Positions 45,409 to 56,798 of a stretch of 64,000 nucleotides of DNA are shown here, one piece after another. How positions within the stretch are numbered: position 1 is the stretch's first letter; every line of letters starts with the position of its first letter. The notes under the pieces are model-generated. The model was not told the DNA's origin. It did no database searches and was given only the letters and a program-made list of their open reading frames with translations. Source of the DNA: Gentiana macrophylla (lineage: Eukaryota > Streptophyta > Magnoliopsida > Gentianales > Gentianaceae); assembly GCA_026214975.1 (NCBI GenBank), contig CM047810.1:40434806-40498805 (forward strand), written 5' to 3'. The position numbers and the translations under genes are program-made.

Positions 45409-46977
45409 TGATGACGGTCAAATTATACCCGTAATGGTCATCAACGTTGTCCTTAAATCGAGCTCAATAATATATATTTTATATTAAATCACATATTTAT
45501 ATTGATTATTTAATGTTATGTGATTTATAAGATATAATTTGGTATTTATCTGTTTTTATTATTTAAATATGATTTACTGTGTGATAAATATTGATTTTAT
45601 AGATTATGATGAATCGGAGGATATCTACTAACGGAGGAAGTAAATCTCAAGATAAATCAAGGCAGAATCGGATTGCATTAAAGATAAATACCGAAGCAGC
45701 ACGAAAAGTGGAGTAAGGAACAAGAAAAGCCAACGAGCCAATCAGAAGCAAGCAGGCTCGCTGGCAGCGAGCTGAGGATTCGTTAGGAGCGAGTTGACCA
45801 AAACTCGAGGATCGGCTCAGAGTTATCTCTACGCATTTTAGGGTTTTCAAATCTATCTTTAGGTCGGCCTAAGCCTCTATATAAAGGAGCAGCCACGAAT
45901 TTTATTAGACACACTCTAGAAACACAATATTACAATACTTTTAGCTTATCAATATGGTTCTTCTTATTTTATATTATGTTTCTTCATCACGGAGGTGATG
46001 GATTCATCGATTAGAGATTGCATTGAAGGATCGGAGGACCCTCCGTCTACAAGGGTAATGTCTATCCAAATATGTCGTTTTTATTTGTAGATCTATTTTA
46101 TTTCGTTATGGAGTAGTCGTTTGTGTATTGATTTCGTGATGTAGTTAATTAACACACCCATATTCATGTAGATCTAAGCCGTATGAAGACGTTTTACGAG
46201 AAAATTCAAGCGTCACCGGTCTAGATCTACCATGGTCTATATGGTTAGATCTAGCCATCAATATTCTAGTAATTTACTGTGAACGACTTCGGCTACGTCG
46301 TGCTTTCTGTTTTTCATATAAACACGTAATAGATCTGGCCAAATTTTTACATCGTTCTCGTAAATTAATATGATATATTGTGAAAATTATCATGTTACTA
46401 GGACATTAGTTAGCCGATCATTTAGGAGGTGTGCCAACCCGTCCACGGTGGTTGCCTAGACGAGTTGACGATTTTAGATCGGCATTCCTAGTTTAGTATA
46501 GCATGCTTGTTATATGATTTTCTATCCTGTCGAAGGAAGGATTCGTAATTAAGCATAGGGATCTTCTATCCGTTCACGAATTAGATCCAGTTTAGGGGAT
46601 GACTCCCGTAGCCAGAGTATAATCAACCTTAATGTCTTTTCTGTCTCGGCTTAGATATACATATATGGGGGAGTAATTACTACTAGCGTAATCAATACCG
46701 TTTGTTAGAGTCTTTTTAACCCATAAAAATACGTGTTTAGTGTCTTGTGTCGTATTGTTAGTTTCTGTGTTTTCTATCGTGTCAACCTTTATCTCTACAT
46801 TATAGTTGGTCGTAGACCGCCCTTTAATCTGTTTTTAGTTTAATAACGTTGTACTTGTTTAAGCCGAGTCTATGTGGGATCGACCTCGACTCTATCTAGC
46901 TATACTACGATTGAACCTAGTTCTCTTGCTAGTTGGTTATTTAGGTATCGAGTATTTTATTACTTGACCTGACATCA
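45409..46977 (+). repeat. 5' LTR of the Athila element
   Basis: 1569 bp, TGATGACGGTCAAATTATACC...GACATCA. Its first 92 bases match 52308-52399, and the sequence from about 45500 matches 63410-64000. The two copies differ at few positions, for example TTAGGAGCG here against CTGGGAGCG on the right. Confidence 0.9.
45878..45885 (+). promoter_or_regulatory. TATA box of the Athila 5' LTR
   Basis: TATATAAA in the context AAGCCTCTATATAAAGGAGC. The same context recurs in the right LTR near 63791. It is the probable core promoter of the element RNA. Confidence 0.7.
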
Positions 46978-46982
46978 AGTTT

Positions 46983-47002
46983 TTGGCACCGTTGCCGGGG
47001 AC
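46983..47002 (+). promoter_or_regulatory. Primer-binding site of the Athila element (tRNA-Asp type)
   Basis: TGGCACCGTTGCCGGGGAC a few bases after the LTR end. It differs from the usual TGGCGCCGTTGCCGGGGA by one base. Confidence 0.88.
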
Positions 47003-47570
47003 TCGTGTCATTAAATTAAGTATAGCTTATTCTATTAAAAGTAGATTCGTAAATAGTGTAAATAGTGTCTGTTTAATAAGTTTTTATAACATAGAATTAA
47101 CCTATAAGAGTCGTAAAACAAATGCAGGCGATTCCCGAGAATCAATGAGCTCATTGGCAAATGAGTAGTCGATTCATTTGAGGAGCCGGCCAGCTTTTTC
47201 TGTGTAGTTTCATTCTGTTTTTTTTTTACAGATTCGACTTGTGTTTTTGTATTTTTCGTATTTTTAGAGTCTATTTTAGTTTAGTTTTTATTTATTGAGT
47301 CTAGTTAAAGGATTAGCCTTTAAGGTTTTTAATTGTTTAATTATTCTGTTTCATATAGAGTCAGTTTTATTTTTGTTTATTTTATAGTCTCGACAAAGGC
47401 AATAGCCTTGGCGTATTTTAATTGTTTATTGTTGTTTTTATCTTGCAAATAAAAATAAAAAATAAAAATAATAATAAGAACGAGCTGCCCGGATTTCTGA
47501 GGATCCAATCGAAGAGCAAGGCGAGGAAAAATCTGAAGAAACACAACATTCCGATCAATCTGACTCAGAC

Positions 47571-48752
47571 ATGGAAGGATTACTGAATGAAGCCAACCAG
47601 GTAAATGGAAATAATTTTAATAATGCAAATTTTGTTAACCAAACTGTGGCTGCATGGGAAAGGTGTACTTTGCAAAGCTATGCAACGCCTACCATTGAAC
47701 AATTCATTCCTTCTATCGTAGTGCCTGAAAATGCTACTGAAGTTTATCACCCGAAACCTAATGTCATTCAAATGGTAGAAAACTATTCCACTTTTCATGG
47801 TATCCTAAATGAAGATCTTGGCATTCACGTGATGAATTTCTTAGAGATCATTAGTACCGTGAAGCTAGAACTGGTTCCTGAGGATAACATTAAGCTAAAA
47901 CTTTTCCCTTTCACTTTGAAAGATAAAGCTAAGCAATGACTTTTCTCTTTAGAGGCTAGATTAATCACGACCTGGGAAGAACTGCTGCAAAAGTTCATGA
48001 ATAAGTACTTCCCTATAGGAAAGACCTTTAAGTTATGCCAAGATATCTTGGGGTTCAAACAGCAACTTGGGGAGAGTTTTGATCAAGCTTGGAATGTTTG
48101 AAGGAGTCCATAAGGAAGTGCCCTCATCATGATATCCCTCTATGGATTTTAATGCAAACCTTCTACCATGGATTGAGAGATACAGAGAAGATAAGAGTAG
48201 ACGCCTCTAGCAATGTATCGTTTGTTCTTTTATCTCCTAAGGAGGCACAAGGAAAGATGGAGCAAATAGCAATGAATAGCCAATGGAGAGGTTGTGAAAT
48301 AGCAACTGTGAAGATGGCCGATAATCTATTTGAGGAGGATGTATTCGCATAAGATCCAAAATACTCTATTGCTCATAAATGATAAGGTGAATAGTATGCA
48401 TGAGAGGATTGTACGAGTAGAGACTGGAAAAGGGACGGAAACGACTAGGCCATTAGAGAATGCGGGTACTAAAGAAGCCAATTACATTGGGAGACAGGGT
48501 AATCAATATGACGGTCACAGACCAAATCATGACCAACCTGAATTCCGATGGAGTGATCCAAATGAAGGGGTAAAACCACACAACAATTATGTACATCAGC
48601 AAGCTCAAACTTACGGTTGGGAAGTTGCGCTTGAAAAGATGAGTAGCACAATGTCCGACACTGTGACTCAATTAGCAGAATCCATTACTGACTTGGCTAC
48701 AAACTTTCACCAGTACTGTCAAAATAATGATGCCAAAGTCACCAACCAATAA
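47571..48752 (+). pseudogene. Athila gag, broken
   Basis: The first frame (47571-47939) has the Athila capsid landmarks VENYSTFHGILNEDLGIHV, then LKLFPFTLKDKAK followed by a TGA where Trp is expected. The next segments give TTWEELLQKFMNKYFPI, SFDQAW and, after a frameshift, RKCPHHDIPLW and IQTFYHGL-like LMQTFYHGLRD. The frame 48330-48752 continues the gag C-terminus (a Gln/His-rich spacer and VALEKMSSTMSDTVTQL coiled segment). Gag would form particles. A UGA, a frameshift near 48105 and another near 48345 break it here. Confidence 0.87.
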
Positions 48753-48857
48753 GCCTTAGTCCGGAATCTCTCTCATCAAATAGGACAATTAGCTGAACAA
48801 CTATCAATTAGACCTCCTGGGGGATTTCTGAGCAACATTGATAGGAACCCTAGGGAT

Positions 48858-50172
48858 GTGAATGCAATAATGACTAGAATTGGAAATGAGCTTACTCCAC
48901 CAATCCCAAAGAACGAGGAAAATATAGAAGATGTTAGGGATGATGAGAAAGAGCCTGAGGAGGCATTCACACCCTGCTTAGAAAAGCCCCCCGACGAGCA
49001 ATTATCCTCCAATTTAGGGAATAGTGATTGTGCCGCAGTATCTTTGCAAGGTGAGGTTGTTAAGGATGAGAAGAAACAACCATGGTTTGAAGATTATGTG
49101 AATTATTTTTCCAGGAGATATTTGGCCCCAGAATTGAACCAGCAGCAAAAGAAGAAGTTCTTTGCGGACCTTAAACACTACTATTGGGATGAACCATATC
49201 TTTTCAAGCGATGCTCAGACAACATCTTTAGAAGATGTGTTCCTGAGAGTGAATTCCTCGATATACTTAAACATTTCCATACTTATGAAGCAGGAGGACA
49301 CTATGGAGGGGACAAGACTGCTGCTAAAGTTCTCCAATGTGGTTTTTACTGGCCCAATCTTTACAAAACTGCGCACGAATATGCTAGATCCTGTCATTCA
49401 TGCCAAATGACGGGAAATATCTCGAGGAGACATGAAATTCCACTGAGGAGTATCCTAGAACCAGAACTCTTTGATGTATGGGGAATTGATTTTGTGGGAC
49501 CTTTCACTTCGTCTTTTTCAAACCGCTATATTTTGGTGATGGTCGACTATGTGTCTAAATGGGTTGAGGCTATTGCTTCACCTACCAATGATGCAAAGGT
49601 TGTACTTTGGTTTTTAAAGAAAAATATCTTCATGCGGTTTGGAATCCCTCGTGCCATCATTAGTGATAATGAGAGCCATTTCTGTAATAAGCCGTTTGAG
49701 AAGTTAATGGCCAAGTACGGGGTGAGACATAAGTTAGCTACCGCTTATCATCCCCAAACAAGTGGTCAAAGTTGAGGTCACGAACCGAGAGATTAAGCGC
49801 ATCCTGGAAAAAACTGTGAACCCAACAAGGAAAGATTGGTCGTTGAAGTTAGATGACGCTTTATGGGCTTATCGGACTGCGTATAAGACTTCCATAGGTA
49901 TGTCCTCGTACCAGATTGTTTTTGGGAAAGTGTGTCATCTACCAGTTGAACTTGAGCACCGTGCCTTATGGGCTACTCGTATGTTGAATTTAGATGAAAG
50001 TTTAGCCGGAGAAAAGAGATTGTTGGAATTAACTCGCCTAGAAGAGTTTCGCATTGAAGCTTACGAGAATGCTCAAATCTATAAAGAGCGCACTAAGAGA
50101 TTTCATGATAAAAAGATCCTTGACCGCACCTTTAAGGTGGGTGATTTGGTTCTTGTTCTGATTAGCGCTTGA
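48858..50172 (+). pseudogene. Athila gag tail joined to integrase; protease-RT-RNase H deleted
   Basis: A 305-codon open frame (48858-49775) starts in the acidic gag tail ([14 protein letters not shown]) and within about 75 codons reads [20 protein letters not shown], the segment that in full elements follows RNase H. The integrase zinc site ([15 protein letters not shown] and CHSCQMTG) and core residues are present (WGIDFVGPF, and ISDNESHF with its aspartate). One extra A near 49770 shifts the frame. The glutamate region ([12 protein letters not shown]) and the C-terminal part ([28 protein letters not shown]) continue at 49762-50172. Protease, RT and RNase H, normally about 3 kb, are missing. 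Confidence 0.88.
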
Positions 50173-51299
50173 AACTCTTCCGGGCAAGTTAAAATCAAGA
50201 TGGTTTGGTCCTTATAAAGTGAGTAAAGTATTTCCTTCCCGAGCTGCGCAGAGGTAAGTCACTGGATGATCGAAAAACTTTTATGGTCAATGGTCACCGA
50301 TTAAAGCATTACCTCGGGAATCATTTTGATAGAGAGGAAGAAGTACTTACTCTAGGAAATCCTAGTTACAACTAGACCATCATGTGAGTACAGTCGAGCT
50401 AACGACTATAACCATAAAACTATTTCTTAAAACTATATTTTAGATTTATTTTTGTTTTTGCTTTGAATAAAGTAGCATGAGACTGTTAAGGTTTTTTTTC
50501 ATCTCGCCATGTTCCGAGTCTCAGTTTGGAATAAACGAGGTTTTTTCCTTGATAGCCGCCATGTGAATTTTGTAGTTTTAACTCTTTGGTTTTCCTTGTC
50601 ATTGGTTGTATGAAATAAATTGGCTTAATTTGTTTTTGGATATTCTATATCTAATTACTGCCATGTTATTTTATAACTTCCATTGACATGTTATTAACGG
50701 TTTCGTGGAGTTTCTGTTTGGTTTGCTTAAACAGGTTTTCGTTTGCTTCTCCACGACGTGCTTGGACTACTACTATATTCTATATTTACTTGAGAGCCGT
50801 TTTCATAGCTAAGTCTTTTCTTAAATTCTCCTTTTTCTTTGTCATTGGGGACAATGCCAAGTTTAAGTGGGGGGTAGGAGACTTAGCTATGATGTGTTAT
50901 AATTGAAAATTGAATGAAAGGGTGAAAAATTGAAAAAATTGAACAAATGCCAAATTAAGTATCTCGTACCCTTAGAATTGTGAGTTCTTAAACAATGAAT
51001 TGATAGGAAAGGAACCAAGTTGCATCTGTACGTGATCATTTTATACTTATGTGAATGTAAATTTAAGGATATTCATGCCGACTGTTGCAAGTAGTTGTTT
51101 ATTATTCGATTACTCAATTTGAATCGACGTTTACCGTACGAATTATAATAACTGAAAGAATTGTGTGTACATTGCATAGATGATTGGTTATGTAAACTTA
51201 GTGTCGATATTTATCTGCTGATGTATTCCTATCTTCTAGCCATCAAAGCGGAGTAATATGCTTGAGAATTATCTGTGTTTTGACAATGCGTTAAACACC
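50173..51299 (+). other. Athila 3' non-coding region, first part
   Basis: The end of integrase decays within about 150 bases. The region has a purine-rich GGGGACAATGCCAAG...AAGTGGGGGGTAGG motif at about 50848-50878, an internal polypurine-like tract often seen in Athila elements. No env-like frame survives. Confidence 0.6.
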
Positions 51300-51307
51300 A
51301 GGCTTGT

Positions 51308-51773
51308 TAATAATCTAAAACTCGCTAGGCGAAGTCGGTACGCTATAGGGGCGCCTAGGCGCTTTTAGGGTTTTAAGGGGGGTTTTAAGGGGGGTTTTAG
51401 GGTTTTAAGGGGGTTTGGGGTTTTAAAGGGGTTTAGGGTTTTTACGGGGGGTTTTAGGGTTTTTACGGAAGGGTTTAGGGTTTTATGGGGGTTTTAGGGT
51501 TTTATGCCTCTTTCTTGTCTAAACACTTGGGAAAACATGGATGTTCACCCAGATGGAACCCTAATTTCCTAGAAGGTCCTAGGAGTGCTTAGAAGGGCCT
51601 AAGAGCGCCCAGAAGGGCCTATGAGCGCCTAGAAGGGCCCAAGAGCGCTTAGAAAATCGCCTAGCACACTAGTCGCCCAGATAAATCACCTAGAGCCAAG
51701 TTGAGATGCCCGGGGGTCGTCCAGGGCCTAGGCGGCGCCTAGGCGATTGCCCAGGGCGATTTTTAGAACACTG
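51308..51773. mobile_element. hAT-type MITE with telomere-like tracts
   Basis: The right end, reverse-complemented, reads CAGTGTTCTAAAAATCGCC, a hAT-style terminus. The left end (TAATAATCTAAAACTCGC) is a decayed version. Flanks AGGCTTGT (51300-51307) and GGGCTTGT (51774-51781) match at seven of eight bases, fitting the 8 bp hAT target duplication. The interior has about ten TTTTAGGGTTTT/GGGGTTTAGGG-type units (51365-51510), a tandem repeat of about 22 bp built on GAAGGGCCTAAGAGCGCC (51570-51660), and many GGCGCCTAGGCG palindromes. No coding capacity. Confidence 0.78.
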
Positions 51774-51781
51774 GGGCTTGT

Positions 51782-52293
51782 AGTAACGTTACCAAAGTAG
51801 CCTCGCGCTTGTGGTAATATTCAATGCTATTGACTAATCTGTGAGATGGGGATTCTTGCAATGCATAATTTACCTTTAAAGCAAGTTTCTTTCTTGAGAG
51901 GTGTTAATGCTTGAAATTATGAAAATGCGAAGAAATTCAACTTTTTAAGAGGCTTTGAGTATTTTCTCGGTCTCCGAGTCCAAAAACCTTATGGATCACG
52001 CTCTTGCTTATTGCACCATGTCTTTACCCATTGTGAGGCTTAAGAAGTGGGAATACTGATGTTGGCAGGTTAAGACTGTGAAGTTAGCATAAACTTTAAT
52101 CTTACCACGAATATATAAAACTGAATGCACATGCACACATCACTTCGATTCATAGCGAGTAGTGAATAATGGATACCTTATGAGCATGAATGGTATGAGT
52201 TGACTCGAGTTTCTTGAGTAAGTATGATTTGACCATGGAAAATGTTGTCCTGGGGAATGACTTATTGATGCTTTGTTCGGGACGATCAAAGTC
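51782..52293 (+). other. Athila 3' non-coding region, second part
   Basis: No open frame with a domain. It leads into the terminal polypurine tract. Confidence 0.55.
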
Positions 52294-52307
52294 TAAGTGG
52301 GGGTAGT
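52294..52307 (+). promoter_or_regulatory. Polypurine tract of the Athila element
   Basis: TAAGTGGGGGTAGT immediately before the right LTR start TGATGACGG. Confidence 0.78.
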
Positions 52308-52399
52308 TGATGACGGTCAAATTATACCCGTAAAGGTCATCAACGTTGTCCTTAAATCGAGCTCAATAATATATATTTTATATTAAATCACATGTTTAT
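52308..52399 (+). repeat. Athila 3' LTR, first 92 bases
   Basis: It matches 45409-45500 with two visible changes. It is cut by the copia element at 52400, and the last five bases, TTTAT, are the target duplication. Confidence 0.92.
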
Positions 52400-53793
52400 T
52401 GTTGGTCCCAGAGAAGGGTGAAACTATAGTCAGAGGGGGGGGGGGGGGTGAATGACTATAGTGGAGTTTCAAAAACTTTTCTTTTATTTAAAAGCTTTTG
52501 GGCAGCGGATAAGTCCCTTCTTACTATGTTGTTTTCAAATCAGTTTAGACAATCACAGATATAAGTTATGATGTAGGCAAATTAAATAAATGCTGTAAAG
52601 TAAATTGCAGAAATTAAATTGACATAAGGCTTATAGTGGTTCAGGGTGGTGTAATCCCTTAATCCACTCTTCTCCTGTGATGATCGGAGGAATTCACTAT
52701 TGTTTTCACAGATACAATAGTATGATTGTCCTTGGCTTCCCAAGCTTCACAATCTACAAGACTATCACTCCTTGACTGCAACAGCTTCAGTGATTCAGTC
52801 TTCCTTTTGCTGCTCCTTAAGATCAAAATCCTTCAACAGCTATCACAGATTCAACTCCTTCTCAGATTGCCTCGATTGGCTTGCTTGATTTGATATGAAT
52901 GTGATTCACACACTTGCTTGATCAATCTCGATTCCTGTGTATGACTTTGTAGCTCGATATTTGAGTTGATCACTAGATGTATCCTTGTAAGTTCGAGAGA
53001 GAAGGCTTTTCAAATTGTGAGTTTCGGGTTTCTTTCTTTTTTGAATCTTTGTTTGCTTTTTTCATCAATGCCTTCTATTTATAGCCTTGAATAACCTTGG
53101 TTTTGAAATTCCGTTCGTTGGCTATATTAATGAGGAATAATCCTTGATTTTATTCTTGATTCCCCTTAATTGCATTCTCTTGATTTCGGTGATCGGATTC
53201 TTTCTTCAAACGTATAGCGTAAAATCCGTCCCTGATTGATCCTCTATTGATTGTGCATTTAATGCATGATCTTCGTATCTTCAACATATATCAAATCGAT
53301 CCGTAAGTGTTACTTCGCTGTTTTAGAACGGTCGAGTGAGCCTTCCGACGTTAGTTCTTTCTTCATTGTTTTGTCTTTGCCGAAAGTCGGTTTACTCACC
53401 GATTCATTGTTTTCTTCTTTGTTTTAGTTTCAGGAGAATCTTTATACTTCATCGATCCTTGATTTGGGTGAGACCAGTGTACACCATATTTGAATATTGA
53501 GTTTCATCACTTGAAACATAACTTAGACTTATCCAAGGTCATCACAGACTTCTTGGTTATAAGTCGACCATAATGTCTTCATTCATTCTTCTCTTTGGTG
53601 CTTGGTGGCTTCACTTTGCCGAATATCTGCTTTTGCTTTGCCGTCCTACCAACTAGTACAATACTTGTCCGACTCAACTTATACAACATGTCGACTCTAA
53701 GTAAAGACTTATACAGAGAATTCTAACTTATTTCAGCTTCTATATAACAATTTAGTATGGCCATCATCAAAACATAATAAAATGTTTCTAACA
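52400..53793 (-). repeat. 3' LTR of the SIRE element
   Basis: 1394 bp. Plus-strand ends TGTTGGTCCCAGAG and TTTCTAACA. It contains a 14 G run (about 52435-52448) that is only four or five bases in the partner, and a number of CAG/CTG-site differences. Confidence 0.9.
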
Positions 53794-53810
53794 ATTTCCC
53801 CCTTTTTGAT
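53794..53810 (-). promoter_or_regulatory. Polypurine tract of the SIRE element
   Basis: On the minus strand, AAAAAGGGGGAAAT directly before the 3' LTR start TGTTAGAAAC. An AAAAAGGGGGA-type tract is typical of SIRE elements. Confidence 0.82.
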
Positions 53811-53995
53811 GATGCCAAAACCCTCATAAGCCCGAACATAAGTAATCAAAAATTTTCATAATAAACAATGAGAATAAAACTCAACAATTTTATTCATCCA
53901 TCACAGGCAATAAGATATTGCATCTTTTTTATTTAAAGAGCAAAGGCAAATGATAAAATCAAATTGAATTAAGCAATAAAAATGAGTTTACTTCT

Positions 53996-56071
53996 TCATT
54001 TCTTCAATCCTCGATGCCTTTGCCTTTGTTGCCTCTTTCCTTTCCTTTGGAGCTCTTTGTCGCCCTTTCCTTTCCACTCTGGAGCTCTCGGGCTTTGAGT
54101 CTCCTTCCCCTTTGTGGCGACATCAAAACATGCTTCAAGGTGCGTAATTGTTTGCTTGATTCGGGGAGAGGGCATACTTTTTCTCCAAGATTTTGTTGTT
54201 GGCCTCACCAACTTTGATTAGAAAGTCCAACTGCTTGCCAGAATGCTCCATTATCTCATCCAAATGCTGAATTTGTTGAGTGTGAGCATTTAGAGTGTCC
54301 ACAAATGGTTTGAGATTATTGTCAGTTGTTTTGACAAGGAACTCAAGATTGGTTTGGACATGATGAGAGGATGAGTTGTTGTAAGTCGCAAAGTAAATTT
54401 CCTTGTCTCTCCATGACCTCATCTTGGATCTTGATATGGCTGAGGAGAGCCTAAATCTTGTGATTGAAGGAGGTTGCTTCACTCCTTAAGGCATTCTTCA
54501 GGTTTTGCCTGCTGTAATATTGCATTTCCATGTCCACAATGAGGGGTTGAATGTCCAGATTGAAGACTCTCTCTGGATCAATTTCTTCTGGTGCCACATG
54601 GGCATCCTCTTCATCCCCATCAGTTTCATTCTCAGCATCTTTACCTTGCTTCTTCTCATTTTCCACTTCAATTTCTTCTTTTTCTTCTTCTTCTTCCTCT
54701 TCCTTCTCATTTTGTGCTTCTTCTTCCTTTTCTTCCATCTGTTCTTGTTGAGTGTGGACTGCTTCATCAACCACTGTTCCCCCTTGTGCAATTGTGGGGG
54801 AGTTGACAAGTTTGGCTGAGTGAGCTTTATCAGCTGGCTCACTTAGCTGGTTGTCAACTTTGCCTTTGCTTTTGAAAAGCACTTCTTGGAGAGTCAGTTC
54901 ATCATCAGAAATCCCCAAATCTTCTTGAATTGCTTCAAGATTTCCTCCTTCTGAGCGTTCATCCTCTGACTCATCCTCTTCCTTATGTATCTCCTCCTCT
55001 TCAGATGAAGTGATTCTATATCCTTCTTCACCTTCCTCTAGGTAGGTGATTTCATCTTGTTGCTTTTCTTCTTCTGTTTCTGTGTCATCACTGATTGTCA
55101 CAGAGTCAATTAAGTTGCCGGGTTCCCGGCGGAGAGATGTTTTCATGCTACTGCCTGGGATCCGGTTCTTCGTCCCACTCGATCTACCGCTTCCAGGTCG
55201 CTTTCTTTGCTTCGGCTATGGGTTTGGGCTTCATGGAAGCCTTGATGTAAGTGAACATCGTCTTTGACTTGTGTGGACTGCAGATTTGCGGGTTTCATGT
55301 TCAATGCGTTGAACAGGTGTTGAAGAGGGAACCCGTATGATTTCTTTTCCCGTAAATCACCTTTCTTTCGCAAACCCTTGTTGAAGTGCATCAGAATTGA
55401 AAGGTCAAATTCCTTTTGTATCCGATCCTTTAGTCTATTGAATACAAAAGTTGCCCGATCGAATTTGATGCGTCAGTAGATGATGGCCATCAATCGATCC
55501 GAACCTCGGTCAGGTTTTCCATGGATCCTTTTCGCCTTCGATATTCTTGGTGATGATCTGGTGCAAACTCGGCAAAGCGAAGTTTGAGTGTTGATCTAGG
55601 TAGATTGTATGTTTCTTTGTTTTTCCTCGGATTTTTGGCTATCTCATTTGTGAATTTGTGATGTCGATCTGCACAAACTTGACATTGTGCGGGCCTATCA
55701 TTGGTAATTGTAGGAACCTATTGAGAAGTCCAGGCGTGATGACTATCTCTTTCCCAAAAATTGAACTTTTTATGCAGTCGACCTCAGTTTTCTTTGTGCT
55801 GGGCACAAACTTGGCATTTTTCCAGAATGCGATCAAGTTTACATAGCAGATTCCCGTAATTGGGGGGGTTTAGAAACGTCATTAGCCCCAAATTTGTACA
55901 GCAATCGACCAAGCGTTGAGCTTTTGCATCGTTATCACAAAACGATAGATAGTGTTCAGGTTTGAAAAACGAACCAGTGATGATTGATTTTTCATAGTAT
56001 TTTTCAGTGGGAGAAATTGTGGAAGATGAAGCCATTGATAGTAGATAGATGTTTAGGAAGAAGTTTTTCAA
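53996..56071 (-). pseudogene. Env-like / ORF3 region of the SIRE element, frameshifted
   Basis: Between RNase H and the 3' LTR, minus-strand frames form one decayed protein. From 56071: MASSSTISPTEKYYEKSI with a folded N-terminal part, then a segment with FGKEIVITPGLLNRFLQLP (55639-55836). That segment resembles the plant-transposon domain found in ORF3 of SIRE-type elements and in some gypsy elements. Then comes a very acidic Glu-rich stretch (54451-55146, with runs of Glu/Lys at residues 140-165) and a C-terminal coiled-coil-like part (54135-54482). I see no clear signal peptide or membrane segment, so 'envelope' is only a historical label. Frame changes near 55640, 55400 and 54460 break it. 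Confidence 0.65.
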
Positions 56072-56798
56072 GTTTTCAGTGATAATCAGAGATTGGGTTT
56101 GTAATTTGCAAGAGAGAGTAAAGATTTTTGAAAATCTCTGAGTCTGTTTATATAGTGTGATTTGGGTAGTGTGAACGTGGTTTGAATATGGAAGGATTTT
56201 GTGACATAATGGCGTGATTTTGTGTATGTAAATTGCGATATTCGAGTGGAATGGGGGAGTGGTTTGAGGTAAGTAATGATAGAGCCCGGGAATCGAGGAG
56301 TTAATAATTCGAAAAATAATATAATTACCTCCATGATCATACGTGTGTAATCTTCCACAGAATAATCCTCCATAATTTCCTTATTCTCCACGTGTAATCA
56401 GAATTGATTTTGTTCACACTTTTAATTTATCCAAGTCTTTATTTCGGTGAAGTGCCTTGGCTGGTCACTTAGCCGATCCAATGAGTTCTTCACTGAGCTG
56501 CTCCATTTAACTGTTCCTAACAATCAGTTAAGTTATCTTCGCTGGATACCAGTGCCTTACCTGCTACATCTCCTGTAATGGCAAAGGTTGTACCAATTGA
56601 TGAAGTCACTTAGCCGATTACTCCAGTTAGCCGCTCTTTGATACTTATTCAATTTCAATCATCCCTAACTCAGTTCTCAACATACTAAATCTTTCATAGC
56701 TGAGTGGTTTAGTGAAGATGTCAGCCAATTGATCTTCAGTGGGTATGTGTTTTAGGATGACATCCCCCTTTTCAACATGGTCTCGATGAAATGATGTC

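Noticed and set aside
51365..51510. Interstitial telomere or chromosome end
   Set aside because: The TTTAGGG-like units are irregular and lie inside a bounded 466 bp element within an Athila element, so this is not a telomere.
54505..54819. Plus-strand Phe/Leu/Ser-rich frames
   Set aside because: They are antisense shadows of the Glu/Lys-rich stretch of the env-like ORF.
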